Positions 42,621-50,248 of a stretch of DNA of 64,000 bases are shown here, piece by piece. The position numbers and the translations under genes are program-made. Source of the stretch: Bacteroidota bacterium (GTDB lineage: Bacteria; Bacteroidota; Bacteroidia; Flavobacteriales; Flavobacteriaceae); the NCBI GenBank assembly GCA_023390775.1, contig JAEWCF010000014.1, forward strand, positions 3,787 to 67,786, read 5' to 3'. The number at the start of each line of letters is the position of its first letter. Position 1 is the stretch's first letter. Below the pieces are notes generated by a model that did not search any database, was not told the DNA's origin, and saw only the letters and a program-made list of their open reading frames with translations.

Positions 42621-42980
42621 ATGGGAAGCATCAAGCTCAAGAACATCCGTACTTTTTCCTATCACGGCTGCCTGGCCGAGGAAGCCAAAATAGGTTCGGA
42701 ATACAGTGTAGACCTTGAAATCAAGACCGATCTTCGAAAATCGGCGATCTCCGACAAGCTCGAGGACACGGTGGATTACGTTTACCTGAACCGCGTCGTC
42801 AAGGAAGAAATGGACATCCGGTCCAACCTCCTGGAACACGTCGCGCACCGGATTATCCAACGCATTTTCAAAGAATTGCCTCAGGTGAGCAGGATCGTCC
42901 TGTCGGTTTCCAAAATCAACCCGCCTATTGAAGGCGATGTGGAAGCGGTATCCGTCGTGATGGAAGAATACCGCAATTAA
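42621..42980 (+). CDS. folB: Dihydroneopterin aldolase
   Basis: This 119-residue enzyme makes 6-hydroxymethyl-dihydropterin in folate synthesis. The opening IKLKNIRTFSYHGCLAEEAKIG with the substrate-site segment, DYVYLNRVVKEEM and LLEHVAHRIIQRIF match FolB, and the length is typical. It is divergent from glnS and lies 55 bp upstream of the tRNA-Cys gene, in the same direction. Confidence 0.92.
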   Translation: MGSIKLKNIRTFSYHGCLAEEAKIGSEYSVDLEIKTDLRKSAISDKLEDTVDYVYLNRVVKEEMDIRSNLLEHVAHRIIQRIFKELPQVSRIVLSVSKINPPIEGDVEAVSVVMEEYRN

Positions 42981-43035
42981 GCGAAGTGCTGTAGGCTTTG
43001 AACAATTTTTTTTTATATTTGCCGTCCATTGCAAT

Positions 43036-43106
43036 GGCGTCGTGGCCGAGTGGCTAGGCTGGGCTCTGCAAAAGCTCCTACTGCGGTTCGAATCCGCACG
43101 ATGCCT
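43036..43106 (+). tRNA. tRNA-Cys (anticodon GCA)
   Basis: The acceptor arms GGCGTCG and CGATGCC pair with one G-U. The anticodon loop is CTGCAAA, giving anticodon GCA on stem GGGCT/AGCTC. The T arm reads GCGGTTCGAATCCGC. The discriminator base is T (U73), as expected for tRNA-Cys. The 3' CCA is not encoded. A terminator follows within a few bases. Confidence 0.95.
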
Positions 43107-43111
43107 CAAAA

Positions 43112-43137
43112 AGCTCCCAATTCCGGGGGCTTTTTTT
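43112..43137. terminator. Rho-independent terminator after tRNA-Cys
   Basis: Stem AGCTCCC / GGGGGCT (one G-U pair) with a 6-nt loop, followed by a run of T. It closes the tRNA transcript. The convergent LysE gene ends at 43136, so it may serve both. Confidence 0.88.
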
Positions 43138-43816
43138 ATTCGATCTTTTCAAGTGCCTGCTTGACAAGCTTTTGGTCGCTCGGAAAAAATCCCTGGACCA
43201 TGATCACGACGCCAAACACGATTAAAAGGATGCTGATCACCTTCTTGATGTTGAAGATATTCCTGGGTGTCATCTTGCGTTTGAGTTGCTTGGCCAAAAG
43301 AATTTTGCCGATGTCGACAACCAGGTAAGTGGCCAGAACGCTGCCGAAGAAAGTCACCATCCGGGAAATGTCCAGATTGAGCTTCGGGCCGACGGTGATG
43401 ATGATCATGAACCAGAACAAGAGCACGCCAAAATTGATGAAATTGAGCAGGAAGCCGTTGAAAAAAAGGTTGCGGTAATTTTTCTTGATTTCCTCAACGG
43501 TGATGTCTTCCTCGGTCTTTACGTTCCGCCCTATCTTCCGAAGTTTCAGAAACGATACGAGGCCATAGGAACCCATCAAGATTCCGCCAAAGATGAAGAT
43601 CGAGGGATCGTCCTTGATGGTCTCAATAAGGCGCACACTGCTCCCGAAAGCGATCAGGATAAAGATGATGTCGGCCACGATCACGCCGATATCAAAGGCA
43701 AGCGCGGCCCTGAATCCTTTGACCACACTAGTCTCCAACAGGACAAAAAACACCGGCCCAATCAGGAAACTGAGAAAAATTCCAAGTGGTATCGCCGTAA
43801 GAATGTCCTGGATCAT
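43136..43816 (-). CDS. LysE family transporter
   Basis: This 226-residue integral membrane protein has about six hydrophobic segments. The N-terminal motif IPLGIFLSFLIGPVFFVLLETS matches the LysE/RhtB exporter family. A charged cytoplasmic loop (KIGRNVKTEEDITVEEIKKN) sits in the middle. The exported substrate is unknown. It is separated by 16 bp from the GIN-domain gene upstream on the same strand, so it may be part of the rnr unit. Confidence 0.9.
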   Translation of the reverse strand: MIQDILTAIPLGIFLSFLIGPVFFVLLETSVVKGFRAALAFDIGVIVADIIFILIAFGSSVRLIETIKDDPSIFIFGGILMGSYGLVSFLKLRKIGRNVKTEEDITVEEIKKNYRNLFFNGFLLNFINFGVLLFWFMIIITVGPKLNLDISRMVTFFGSVLATYLVVDIGKILLAKQLKRKMTPRNIFNIKKVISILLIVFGVVIMVQGFFPSDQKLVKQALEKIE

Positions 43817-43832
43817 GTAAATGACAGAAAAG

Positions 43833-44498
43833 TTACCGGGCTTCGGTGATGTTGCCGCCGAGCGTTGTTTTCTGGTCTATTTTCGCGGGCTTGCCGTAAA
43901 TAATAACGTCCCCACCGGCCTTCACCTCCGCATCCACATAGGCTGTCGCATGGATCTTGGCCTGTCCGCCGGCGTTGATATCCACCTCGGCACGCCTGGA
44001 AACCAGGTCTTGCGCATTGACCTCGCCCCCGGTTCCGATCTTAACCTCAAGTTCATCCACCGTTCCCTTAAGGTCCAGGATACCTCCGGTGACAGCCCGC
44101 ACTTCGGCCTCGCCAACTTCCATTTGTACCCTGATATTACCGCCCTCGCGCGCCGTGAGCGACAGGTTGGATTGCCTGAACGGCGTGGCACAGCCCACGA
44201 AGGAACCTTCGCTGGCCTGGATGGAGTGCAGTTCGATAAAATATACCTTAACCTCAATGCCTTCGCCGTCGAGGATCCGATTGATCTTCATGCGCAATTT
44301 AAGCTCGCCATTTTTATTGACCACTTCCACATCGCCCGTGCTGTTGCCCATGATCTCCACGCGCTCCTCATCGGCTGCGATCAATTCTACATTGATTTGG
44401 TCAAAGGCCGAAAGATGCCGGAACTCGCCCGGCTTTCGCGAAACCTGCGAAAATGCGGGGATAGCTGCCATCAGCAATAAGACAAGTACTTTTTTCAT
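43833..44498 (-). CDS. GIN-domain (DUF2807) exported protein
   Basis: This 221-residue protein has a signal peptide (MKKVLVLLLMAAIPAFSQ). The rest is a regular pattern of short beta strands with Gly/Asn turns (VELIAADEERVEIMGN, GGEVNAQDLVSR, VDAEVKAGGDVIIYGKP), the beta-helix-like head GIN/DUF2807 domain. The role is unknown, probably envelope-associated. Its ATG overlaps the rnr stop by 4 bp (ATGA), so it is translationally coupled to RNase R. Confidence 0.88.
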   Translation of the reverse strand: MKKVLVLLLMAAIPAFSQVSRKPGEFRHLSAFDQINVELIAADEERVEIMGNSTGDVEVVNKNGELKLRMKINRILDGEGIEVKVYFIELHSIQASEGSFVGCATPFRQSNLSLTAREGGNIRVQMEVGEAEVRAVTGGILDLKGTVDELEVKIGTGGEVNAQDLVSRRAEVDINAGGQAKIHATAYVDAEVKAGGDVIIYGKPAKIDQKTTLGGNITEAR

Positions 44499-46684
44499 GA
44501 TTGTGAATCGTTTTTACGGATATAATGAAAATCGAGTTGCTTCTTGACAAGGTCGGCATTTTTTACTTTCACCCAAACCTCGTCTCCCAATTGAAGCAAC
44601 TGCTTGGAAATTTCTCCTACCAGTGCGTACTGTTTTTCGTCGAAGGTGTAATAATCATCCTTTATCTCACGGATCCGGCACATGCCCTCACACTTGTTTT
44701 CGATTATCTCAACGTAGATGCCCCATTCTGTCACACCTGAGATGACGCCCAAAAATTCCTCGTTGTTGTGGTCCTGCATGTATTTGACCTGCATGTATTT
44801 GACTGAATCGCGTTCGGCGCTGGTCGCCAGGTTTTCCATGTTGGACGAATGTTCGCACTTGACCTCGTAATGCTCTGCGTTTGCCGATTTCCCGCCATCC
44901 AGGTAATACTGGAGCAGTCGGTGTACCATAACGTCCGGATAACGGCGGATAGGCGAAGTAAAATGCGAATAGTAATCGAAAGCAAGCCCGTAATGCCCGA
45001 TGTTCTCGGTGGAATATTTGGCCTTGCTCATGCTTCGGATGGTGAGGGTGTCCACCATATTCTGTTCCTTCTTGCCCACGACATCCTGCAAAAGATTATT
45101 GAGCGATTTGGAAATGTCCTTTTTTGATTTGAAACTGATGCTGTATCCGAACTTGGAAATGACCGACTGCAGCCCCATCAGTTTTTCCTCGCTTGGCTCG
45201 TCGTGGATCCGGTAAACAAAGGTCTTCTTTTGCTTGCCGATGAACTCGGCGACCTTGCGGTTGGCCAGGAGCATGAATTCCTCGATCAGGTGGTTGGCGT
45301 CCTTGGATATCTTGAAATAGACACCGGTAGGTTCACCTTCGGGGCTGAGATTGAACTTCACCTCGACCTTGTCAAAGGAGATGGCGCCGTTCTTCATGCG
45401 GTTTTTGCGGAAAATCTTCGCAAGCCTGTCCATTTCCAGGACCGCCTCGGTAATCTCGGCAGGGGCGGTGTACGCCTGGTCGGTCAACGAAACATCCGCC
45501 GGAATCTCGCCTTTGCCCGTTTCAATGATGACCTGCGCCTCTTCATAGGAAAAACGGTGGTCCGAATAGATGACCGTGCGGCCAAACCACTGGTTGGTTA
45601 CCTGGGCGGCCGGAGTGATCTCAAACACCGCCGAAAACGTATACTTTTCCTCGTGTGGGCGAAGGGAACATGCAAAATTTGAGAGGACTTCGGGAAGCAT
45701 CGGCACGACTCGGTCCACCAAATAAACCGAAGTCGCCCGGCTGTACGCCTCGTCATCCAAAACGGTCCCTTCCTGCAAATAGTAGGAAACGTCGGCGATG
45801 TGGATCCCGATTTCGTAATTGCCGTTCTCCAATCTCCTGAAGGAAAGCGCATCGTCAAAATCCTTGGCATCCCGCGGATCGATGGTAAAGGTCAGGATAT
45901 CGCGCATGTCGCGGCGGTTTGCGATTTCCGATGCCTGGATGGAAGTATCCAGCCTCTCGGCATATTCCTCCACTTCGCGCGGGAATTCGTAGGGAAGGCC
46001 GTACTCGGCGAGGATGGCGTGGATCTCGGTGTCGTGTTCTCCCGGCTTGCCCAGCACGTCGATCACGCTGCCAAACGGGCTGTCGGCCTTTGCGGGCCAA
46101 TCTTCAATTTTCACCACGACCACATCGCCCTGCTCCGCCTTCCCGATCTTGTCTTTCGGGATAAAGATATCAGTATACATCTTCGCGTTGGCGGTATTGA
46201 CAAAGGCAAAGTTTTTCTGGATGTCGATAACGCCCACGAATTCGGTTTTCTTGCGCTCCAGCACTTCCACGACCTCTCCCTCCTGGCGCTTGCCGGTCCG
46301 TCGGTTGTAAACGTAGACCTTGACGCGGTCGCCGTCCAGGGCGTGGTTCAGGTTATTTGTAGGGATGAAGACGTCCTCAGCAAAATCGGGACAAATAAAA
46401 TAGGCCGTTTTGCGGCTGGTCATGTCGATCTTGCCCTCGTAATAATCACGGCTTTCGGCCTTGACCAGGTATTTTCCGGGTTCCGATTCGATGATTTTCT
46501 TTTGGGCCGCGAGCAGCTTCAGGTCCCTGATGATCTCGTTGCGGCTTTTTGTGTCATCGAGTTCGAGCTTGGCGGCAATCTGCTTATAGTTGTAGGTTTT
46601 GTTGGCGTGTTTTGAAAGTATCTTTAAAATCTTGTCTGTAAAATCCTTTTCTTTCTTCTTTCCGGGTTTACCAGGTTTTTTCAT
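44495..46684 (-). CDS. rnr: Ribonuclease R
   Basis: This 729-residue 3'-5' exoribonuclease has a winged-helix N-terminus, two cold-shock-type RNA-binding domains (about 75-220), the RNB catalytic domain with TIDPRDAKDFDDALSF carrying the metal-binding aspartates, and a C-terminal S1 domain (FLGVISGVTEWGIYVEI). It degrades structured RNA. Length and start are typical. It is the last minus-strand gene before the origin-like region. Confidence 0.96.
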   Translation of the reverse strand: MKKPGKPGKKKEKDFTDKILKILSKHANKTYNYKQIAAKLELDDTKSRNEIIRDLKLLAAQKKIIESEPGKYLVKAESRDYYEGKIDMTSRKTAYFICPDFAEDVFIPTNNLNHALDGDRVKVYVYNRRTGKRQEGEVVEVLERKKTEFVGVIDIQKNFAFVNTANAKMYTDIFIPKDKIGKAEQGDVVVVKIEDWPAKADSPFGSVIDVLGKPGEHDTEIHAILAEYGLPYEFPREVEEYAERLDTSIQASEIANRRDMRDILTFTIDPRDAKDFDDALSFRRLENGNYEIGIHIADVSYYLQEGTVLDDEAYSRATSVYLVDRVVPMLPEVLSNFACSLRPHEEKYTFSAVFEITPAAQVTNQWFGRTVIYSDHRFSYEEAQVIIETGKGEIPADVSLTDQAYTAPAEITEAVLEMDRLAKIFRKNRMKNGAISFDKVEVKFNLSPEGEPTGVYFKISKDANHLIEEFMLLANRKVAEFIGKQKKTFVYRIHDEPSEEKLMGLQSVISKFGYSISFKSKKDISKSLNNLLQDVVGKKEQNMVDTLTIRSMSKAKYSTENIGHYGLAFDYYSHFTSPIRRYPDVMVHRLLQYYLDGGKSANAEHYEVKCEHSSNMENLATSAERDSVKYMQVKYMQDHNNEEFLGVISGVTEWGIYVEIIENKCEGMCRIREIKDDYYTFDEKQYALVGEISKQLLQLGDEVWVKVKNADLVKKQLDFHYIRKNDSQS

Positions 46685-46816
46685 TTGATCTTTGAATAAT
46701 CGTGAAAATTACAAAATACTTCACAGATAAGGGGCCGGAGCCATCAGTTTAATTTATTATTAACTGGCTTTCACGTCGGGTATAAGCCGATCGGGTTTAT
46801 CTTTATGCGAAAAGCC

Positions 46817-47056
46817 ATGGAGTATTTTGTCATTGCCGCCACCTTTACCTACCCCCATGAAATCGCCGTCCTTCGGCACAGGCTCGAACAGGAAGGCATC
46901 GCCCATTTTTTTGAAAACGAAACCATGCTCTCGGTAGCGCCCTTTTACTCGTTCGCCCTCGGAGGGATCAAGCTCAGGGTGCACCGGGACGATCTGGCTC
47001 AAGTCAAGTCCATCGTCGAAGGCTTATCCAAAGGCGGGCATCTGAACATCGTCTGA
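46817..47056 (+). CDS. DUF2007 family small protein
   Basis: This 79-residue protein (83 if the ATG at 46805 is used) contains TFTYPHEIAVLRHRLEQEGI followed by FFENETMLSVAPFYSFALGGIKLRV, the layout of DUF2007, a small ferredoxin-like fold with a suggested signal-transducing role. No signal peptide. It ends 3 bp before the first DnaA-box-like 9-mer of the AT-rich non-coding region. Confidence 0.82.
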   Translation: MEYFVIAATFTYPHEIAVLRHRLEQEGIAHFFENETMLSVAPFYSFALGGIKLRVHRDDLAQVKSIVEGLSKGGHLNIV

Positions 47057-47517
47057 AGTTTTCAACACTAATTAAAAAACAAAACAAAAAGGGAAAATTT
47101 AAATTTTAAAAATGGAGGTTATTATGGGGTGTTGAAAAGCCGAATAAAATTTTGATTCGCCCGTTGTGTTTGTCCTTTATCTTTTTTATAACGTTTTATT
47201 AACATAACTGTCATGAGGTACGGTGCTGTTTTTTAAGCACTCATGAAGACTGTTCAACAGTTGTTGACAACCGGAATCTCGTCCAAAATGTGCAAAATCC
47301 GCTATGACCGTAATGGTTAAAAAATGACGTTTGCCTGCTGATAACTTCTAGAAAAATCGACGTGTTATTTTTTGGAAAATTGACCGGGCTTTTGGCATTA
47401 TCAAAATCCCGATACCATCAAAAAGTATTTTCAAAAATCTGTCAACGGTTATCAACAGTTTTGTCAAAAACCGGTTAGCCGATGATTCACGGGGTTTACG
47501 AAAATTATCAACATCGC
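47057..47517. other. Candidate chromosomal replication origin (oriC): AT-rich region with DnaA-box-like 9-mers
   Basis: No gene is visible in these 460 bp. Two exact TTATCAACA boxes lie at 47449-47457 and 47505-47513. One-mismatch variants are at 47196-47204 (TTATTAACA), 47262-47270 (minus, TTGTCAACA), 47336-47344 (minus, TTATCAGCA) and 47398-47406 (TTATCAAAA). TTTTCAACA, also one mismatch, occurs at 47059-47067 and on the minus strand at 47130-47138. A/T-rich stretches (47068-47120, 47175-47205) could be an unwinding element. Genes left of it are mostly minus and those to the right mostly plus. Whether this is oriC is inference. Confidence 0.62.
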
Positions 47518-47540
47518 AAAAAAAAACCTGCCGAAGCAGG
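47518..47540 (-). terminator. Rho-independent terminator of the Lcl-type lipoprotein gene
   Basis: Stem ACCTGC / GCAGGT with tetraloop CGAA (47525-47540); on the minus strand it is followed by eight T residues. It lies 20 bp after the lipoprotein stop and borders the origin-like region. Confidence 0.9.
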
Positions 47541-47560
47541 TCTCTCAAGGTTATGAATAT

Positions 47561-48697
47561 CTAGAAACGCCTGATCGGCCATGCCTTGGCGCCGGTGTAT
47601 TGGTTTTTGGAAAGGAATTGGTAGGAACCATTTGAAAACGTCAGGCCAAATGCTTCAGTCGTTGAAAATTGTGACGACGTATACAGCGTGGAGCTGATCG
47701 TAAAGATTCCGGCGACCTTCAGATCATATAGGTAGTCGATCTCGTCCTTCGACGGCAGGAACCAGTCGCCCTTATTGTTGATGACCGCATTTTCGCACAG
47801 CCTGGCCGCACTGCCCGATGCGCTGCACGCCGCCGTGATGAGCCCGGTATTGTTCAGGCCCGCCCCCAGGTCATTGGACAGCCCGCTCACGAACATCGAA
47901 CATCCCCACACAAGGTTATTGTGCGTCACATCATTTGGGGCCACCTCAAGGTAACGCCATCCATTTGTCGTCTCACCTTTGTCAAAGAAAACAAAGCTCC
48001 CCGATCCGCCAAGGTAACCCGCCGAGCGGAAGGTAACCTGGTTTCCGTAAAAATACTCGCCGTTAACCCTAACGTAGGAACGCAGGTAATAATTGGTATC
48101 CGGAGTTACGGAGTGAAAGCCTACGTAAGGAGCGACTTCCACCTGGCCGGCGCCGCCCGTTCCCGCCGAGATGTCCTCATTGTCGATCGTCGGATTGGGG
48201 CTGCTGCTGTATACCACGCCGCGGTCATCCACTTCCTGGCCACCCGCAGGCAACACATTGATGGTTACCGTAAATCGTTTTGAAGAGATGTTCCTGACCA
48301 TCCCGGTCTCCACGATCTTTGAAGTGGTAAACTGGATCTGGTTGCCGTAAAGGGTCGTCTCACCGTTACTCAAAACCGACCGTGCATAATAGGTGGTATT
48401 GGGTTGCAGCATGTAATAGATTTGGGCGGTAAAAGAAGTCTCCGAAACCTGGTTGCCCGAAAACCACTGGCTCGTTCCGTCATTCTGTGATGGATTCTGG
48501 TTTGTCCCAACCACGAATCCGTAACTGTAATTGCCAATGTCGCGGCTGCTTTCTGCCGTAATGTTCGCCGTGAAGGGCGTTACGTTGCTGGCGGCCATGG
48601 TGGTCAGTTCGGTGTCTGCAAAGTTGCCGCCCGAATCTCCGTCGCCGCTGCACCCCGCCATTGCAATGGCCAGGAAAAGGGTAATGATTTTCTTCAT
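47561..48697 (-). CDS. Lipoprotein with fibronectin-like repeats and C-terminal Lcl/DUF1566-like domain
   Basis: This 378-residue protein has a lipobox (LFLAIAMAGC, Cys16) followed by a Gly/Asp/Ser spacer (SGDGDSGG), a pattern linked in Flavobacteria to surface-exposed lipoproteins. Two fibronectin-like modules contain NTTYYARSVLSNGETTLYGN and TNYYLRSYVRVNGEYFYGN. The C-terminal domain has GDWFLPSKDEIDYLYDLK and ends AKAWPIRRF, typical of the DUF1566/Lcl fold. It likely binds a surface ligand; no enzyme activity is evident. It is transcribed towards the origin-like region, against the local strand bias. Confidence 0.87.
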   Translation of the reverse strand: MKKIITLFLAIAMAGCSGDGDSGGNFADTELTTMAASNVTPFTANITAESSRDIGNYSYGFVVGTNQNPSQNDGTSQWFSGNQVSETSFTAQIYYMLQPNTTYYARSVLSNGETTLYGNQIQFTTSKIVETGMVRNISSKRFTVTINVLPAGGQEVDDRGVVYSSSPNPTIDNEDISAGTGGAGQVEVAPYVGFHSVTPDTNYYLRSYVRVNGEYFYGNQVTFRSAGYLGGSGSFVFFDKGETTNGWRYLEVAPNDVTHNNLVWGCSMFVSGLSNDLGAGLNNTGLITAACSASGSAARLCENAVINNKGDWFLPSKDEIDYLYDLKVAGIFTISSTLYTSSQFSTTEAFGLTFSNGSYQFLSKNQYTGAKAWPIRRF

Positions 48698-48770
48698 TGT
48701 AAGGGTAAAAATTTAAGTGATAAGTGTGTTATTGTTTTTCCTCGGCCTTCCTCTGCGTGGCATTAAACCT

Positions 48771-48778
48771 TACTTTTG
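48771..48778 (+). promoter_or_regulatory. Putative -7 promoter box for rpiB (TACTTTTG)
   Basis: TACTTTTG fits TAnnTTTG. It lies 48 bp before the rpiB ATG, and a G+C-rich inverted repeat (GCCGGC-type arms) sits in the leader between them. Confidence 0.5.
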
Positions 48779-48826
48779 CATAAGCCGGCTTGCGGCCGGC
48801 AAATATATAATTTAAAGCTCTCAATT

Positions 48827-49258
48827 ATGAAAATCGCCATAGGAAACGACCATGCCGGCCCGGAATACAAAAAAGCCATCGTGCAGGAGCTCAAAATCTT
48901 GGGCCATGAAGTCCTGAATTTCGGAACCGACGGCGATGCCAGCGTGGATTACCCGGACTTCGGCCACCCCGTCGCGGAAGCCGTATCGTCCCAAAAAGCC
49001 GATTTCGGGATCGTCATCTGCGGCAGCGGGAACGGCATCAACATGACTGTCAACAAACACCAGGGAATCCGCGGCGCGCTTTGCTGGACAAAGGAAATAG
49101 CCGAACTCGCCCGCCAGCACAACGATGCCAACATCCTGAGCCTGCCGGCGCGGTTTACCTCAATTCCCCAGGCGGTGGCCATAACCAGGGCTTTTCTTGA
49201 AACCTCTTTCGAGGGCGGGAGGCATGCCAACCGCGTGGAAAAGATTTCGTGCCGATAA
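48827..49258 (+). CDS. rpiB: Ribose 5-phosphate isomerase B
   Basis: This 143-residue enzyme interconverts ribose 5-phosphate and ribulose 5-phosphate in the pentose phosphate pathway. It opens MKIAIGNDHAGPEYK; the active-site cysteine lies in IVICGSGNGINM, and the phosphate-binding GxR loop follows. The ATG at 48827 was chosen at the conserved N-terminus; the upstream extension to 48776 begins at the promoter. Its stop is followed directly by the CDF transporter start, so the two are an operon. Confidence 0.95.
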   Translation: MKIAIGNDHAGPEYKKAIVQELKILGHEVLNFGTDGDASVDYPDFGHPVAEAVSSQKADFGIVICGSGNGINMTVNKHQGIRGALCWTKEIAELARQHNDANILSLPARFTSIPQAVAITRAFLETSFEGGRHANRVEKISCR

Positions 49259-50161
49259 ATGTCCGGGGTCCACATCCACAAGCACGAAGTCAAGGGTAAA
49301 AACCTGCTGATTTCCATCCTGCTCAACGTCATCATCACCGTTGCCCAGGTGGTGGGCGGATTGGTATCGGGCAGCCTTGCGCTCATATCCGATGCCTTGC
49401 ACAATTTCAGCGACGTGCTGTCGCTCGTGTTCAGCTATTTTGCCAACCGTCTTTCGCGTAAAAAAGCGTCCATCAACCAGACTTTCGGGTATAAGCGGGC
49501 CGAGATCATGGCCGCATTCATCAATGCGCTCACCCTGATACTGGTCGCGTTCTACCTGATATACGAGGCCTTCCAGCGCTTTTACGATCCGCAGGAAATC
49601 GCCACCGGATTGGTCATCTGGCTGTCTGTTTTGGGAATCGTGGCCAACGGGATTTCGGTCATGCTGCTCAAGGGGGATTCGGGAAAGAACATCAACATGC
49701 GCTCGGCCTATCTGCACCTGCTCACCGACATGATGGCCTCGGTCGCGGTGCTTGTCGGCGGTTTGCTGATGAAATATTTCCAGTGGTTCTGGGTGGACAG
49801 CCTGCTCACGCTGCTCATCGCGCTCTATTTGGTATACGTCGGCTACGACCTGCTCAAGAAATCCACGCAGATGCTTATGCTCTTCACGCCCGACCACATC
49901 GACATCAAGCAAATTGTGCGCGAGGTCCACAAGATTCCGGGCGTCAACAAACTGCACCACATCCATGTCTGGCACCTCAATGACGAGGAATTTCACCTGG
50001 AGGCGCACCTGGATTGCACACATGATTTGACCCTTACCCAGTTCAACGAGCTCGTCCACAAGGTGGAACTTTTGCTTTTCGAGAAATTCCACATCAACCA
50101 TACCAACATACAACCCGAATTCAAGCGCACCGACCCCAAGAATTTCATCGTGCAGGATTAG
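49259..50161 (+). CDS. Cation diffusion facilitator family metal transporter
   Basis: This 300-residue protein has six membrane segments and CDF metal-site motifs: SDALHNFSDVLSLVFS in helix 2 and HLLTDMMASVAVLVGG in helix 5. The C-terminal cytoplasmic ferredoxin-like domain contains LHHIHVWHLNDEEFHLEAHL, with metal-binding histidines. It probably exports Zn2+ or a similar divalent cation in exchange for protons. It starts directly after the rpiB stop (TAAATG). Confidence 0.94.
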   Translation: MSGVHIHKHEVKGKNLLISILLNVIITVAQVVGGLVSGSLALISDALHNFSDVLSLVFSYFANRLSRKKASINQTFGYKRAEIMAAFINALTLILVAFYLIYEAFQRFYDPQEIATGLVIWLSVLGIVANGISVMLLKGDSGKNINMRSAYLHLLTDMMASVAVLVGGLLMKYFQWFWVDSLLTLLIALYLVYVGYDLLKKSTQMLMLFTPDHIDIKQIVREVHKIPGVNKLHHIHVWHLNDEEFHLEAHLDCTHDLTLTQFNELVHKVELLLFEKFHINHTNIQPEFKRTDPKNFIVQD

Positions 50162-50239
50162 GACCTTTTCCGGCTTTACGCTGCAAGTCCTCGCCTTTGG
50201 CTGCGGGCTTTCTGCTTCAATCCGGGGTAGGGCAATTTA
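50162..50239. repeat. Possible short interspersed repeat between the CDF gene and tex
   Basis: The spacer contains two related segments, CGGCTTTACGCTGCAAGTCC and GGGCTTTCTGCTTCAATCC, about 35 bp apart, ending CCGGGG. From memory this resembles an intergenic repeat found in Flavobacterium genomes. Only this copy is visible here. Confidence 0.35.
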
Positions 50240-50248
50240 GTGTTTACC

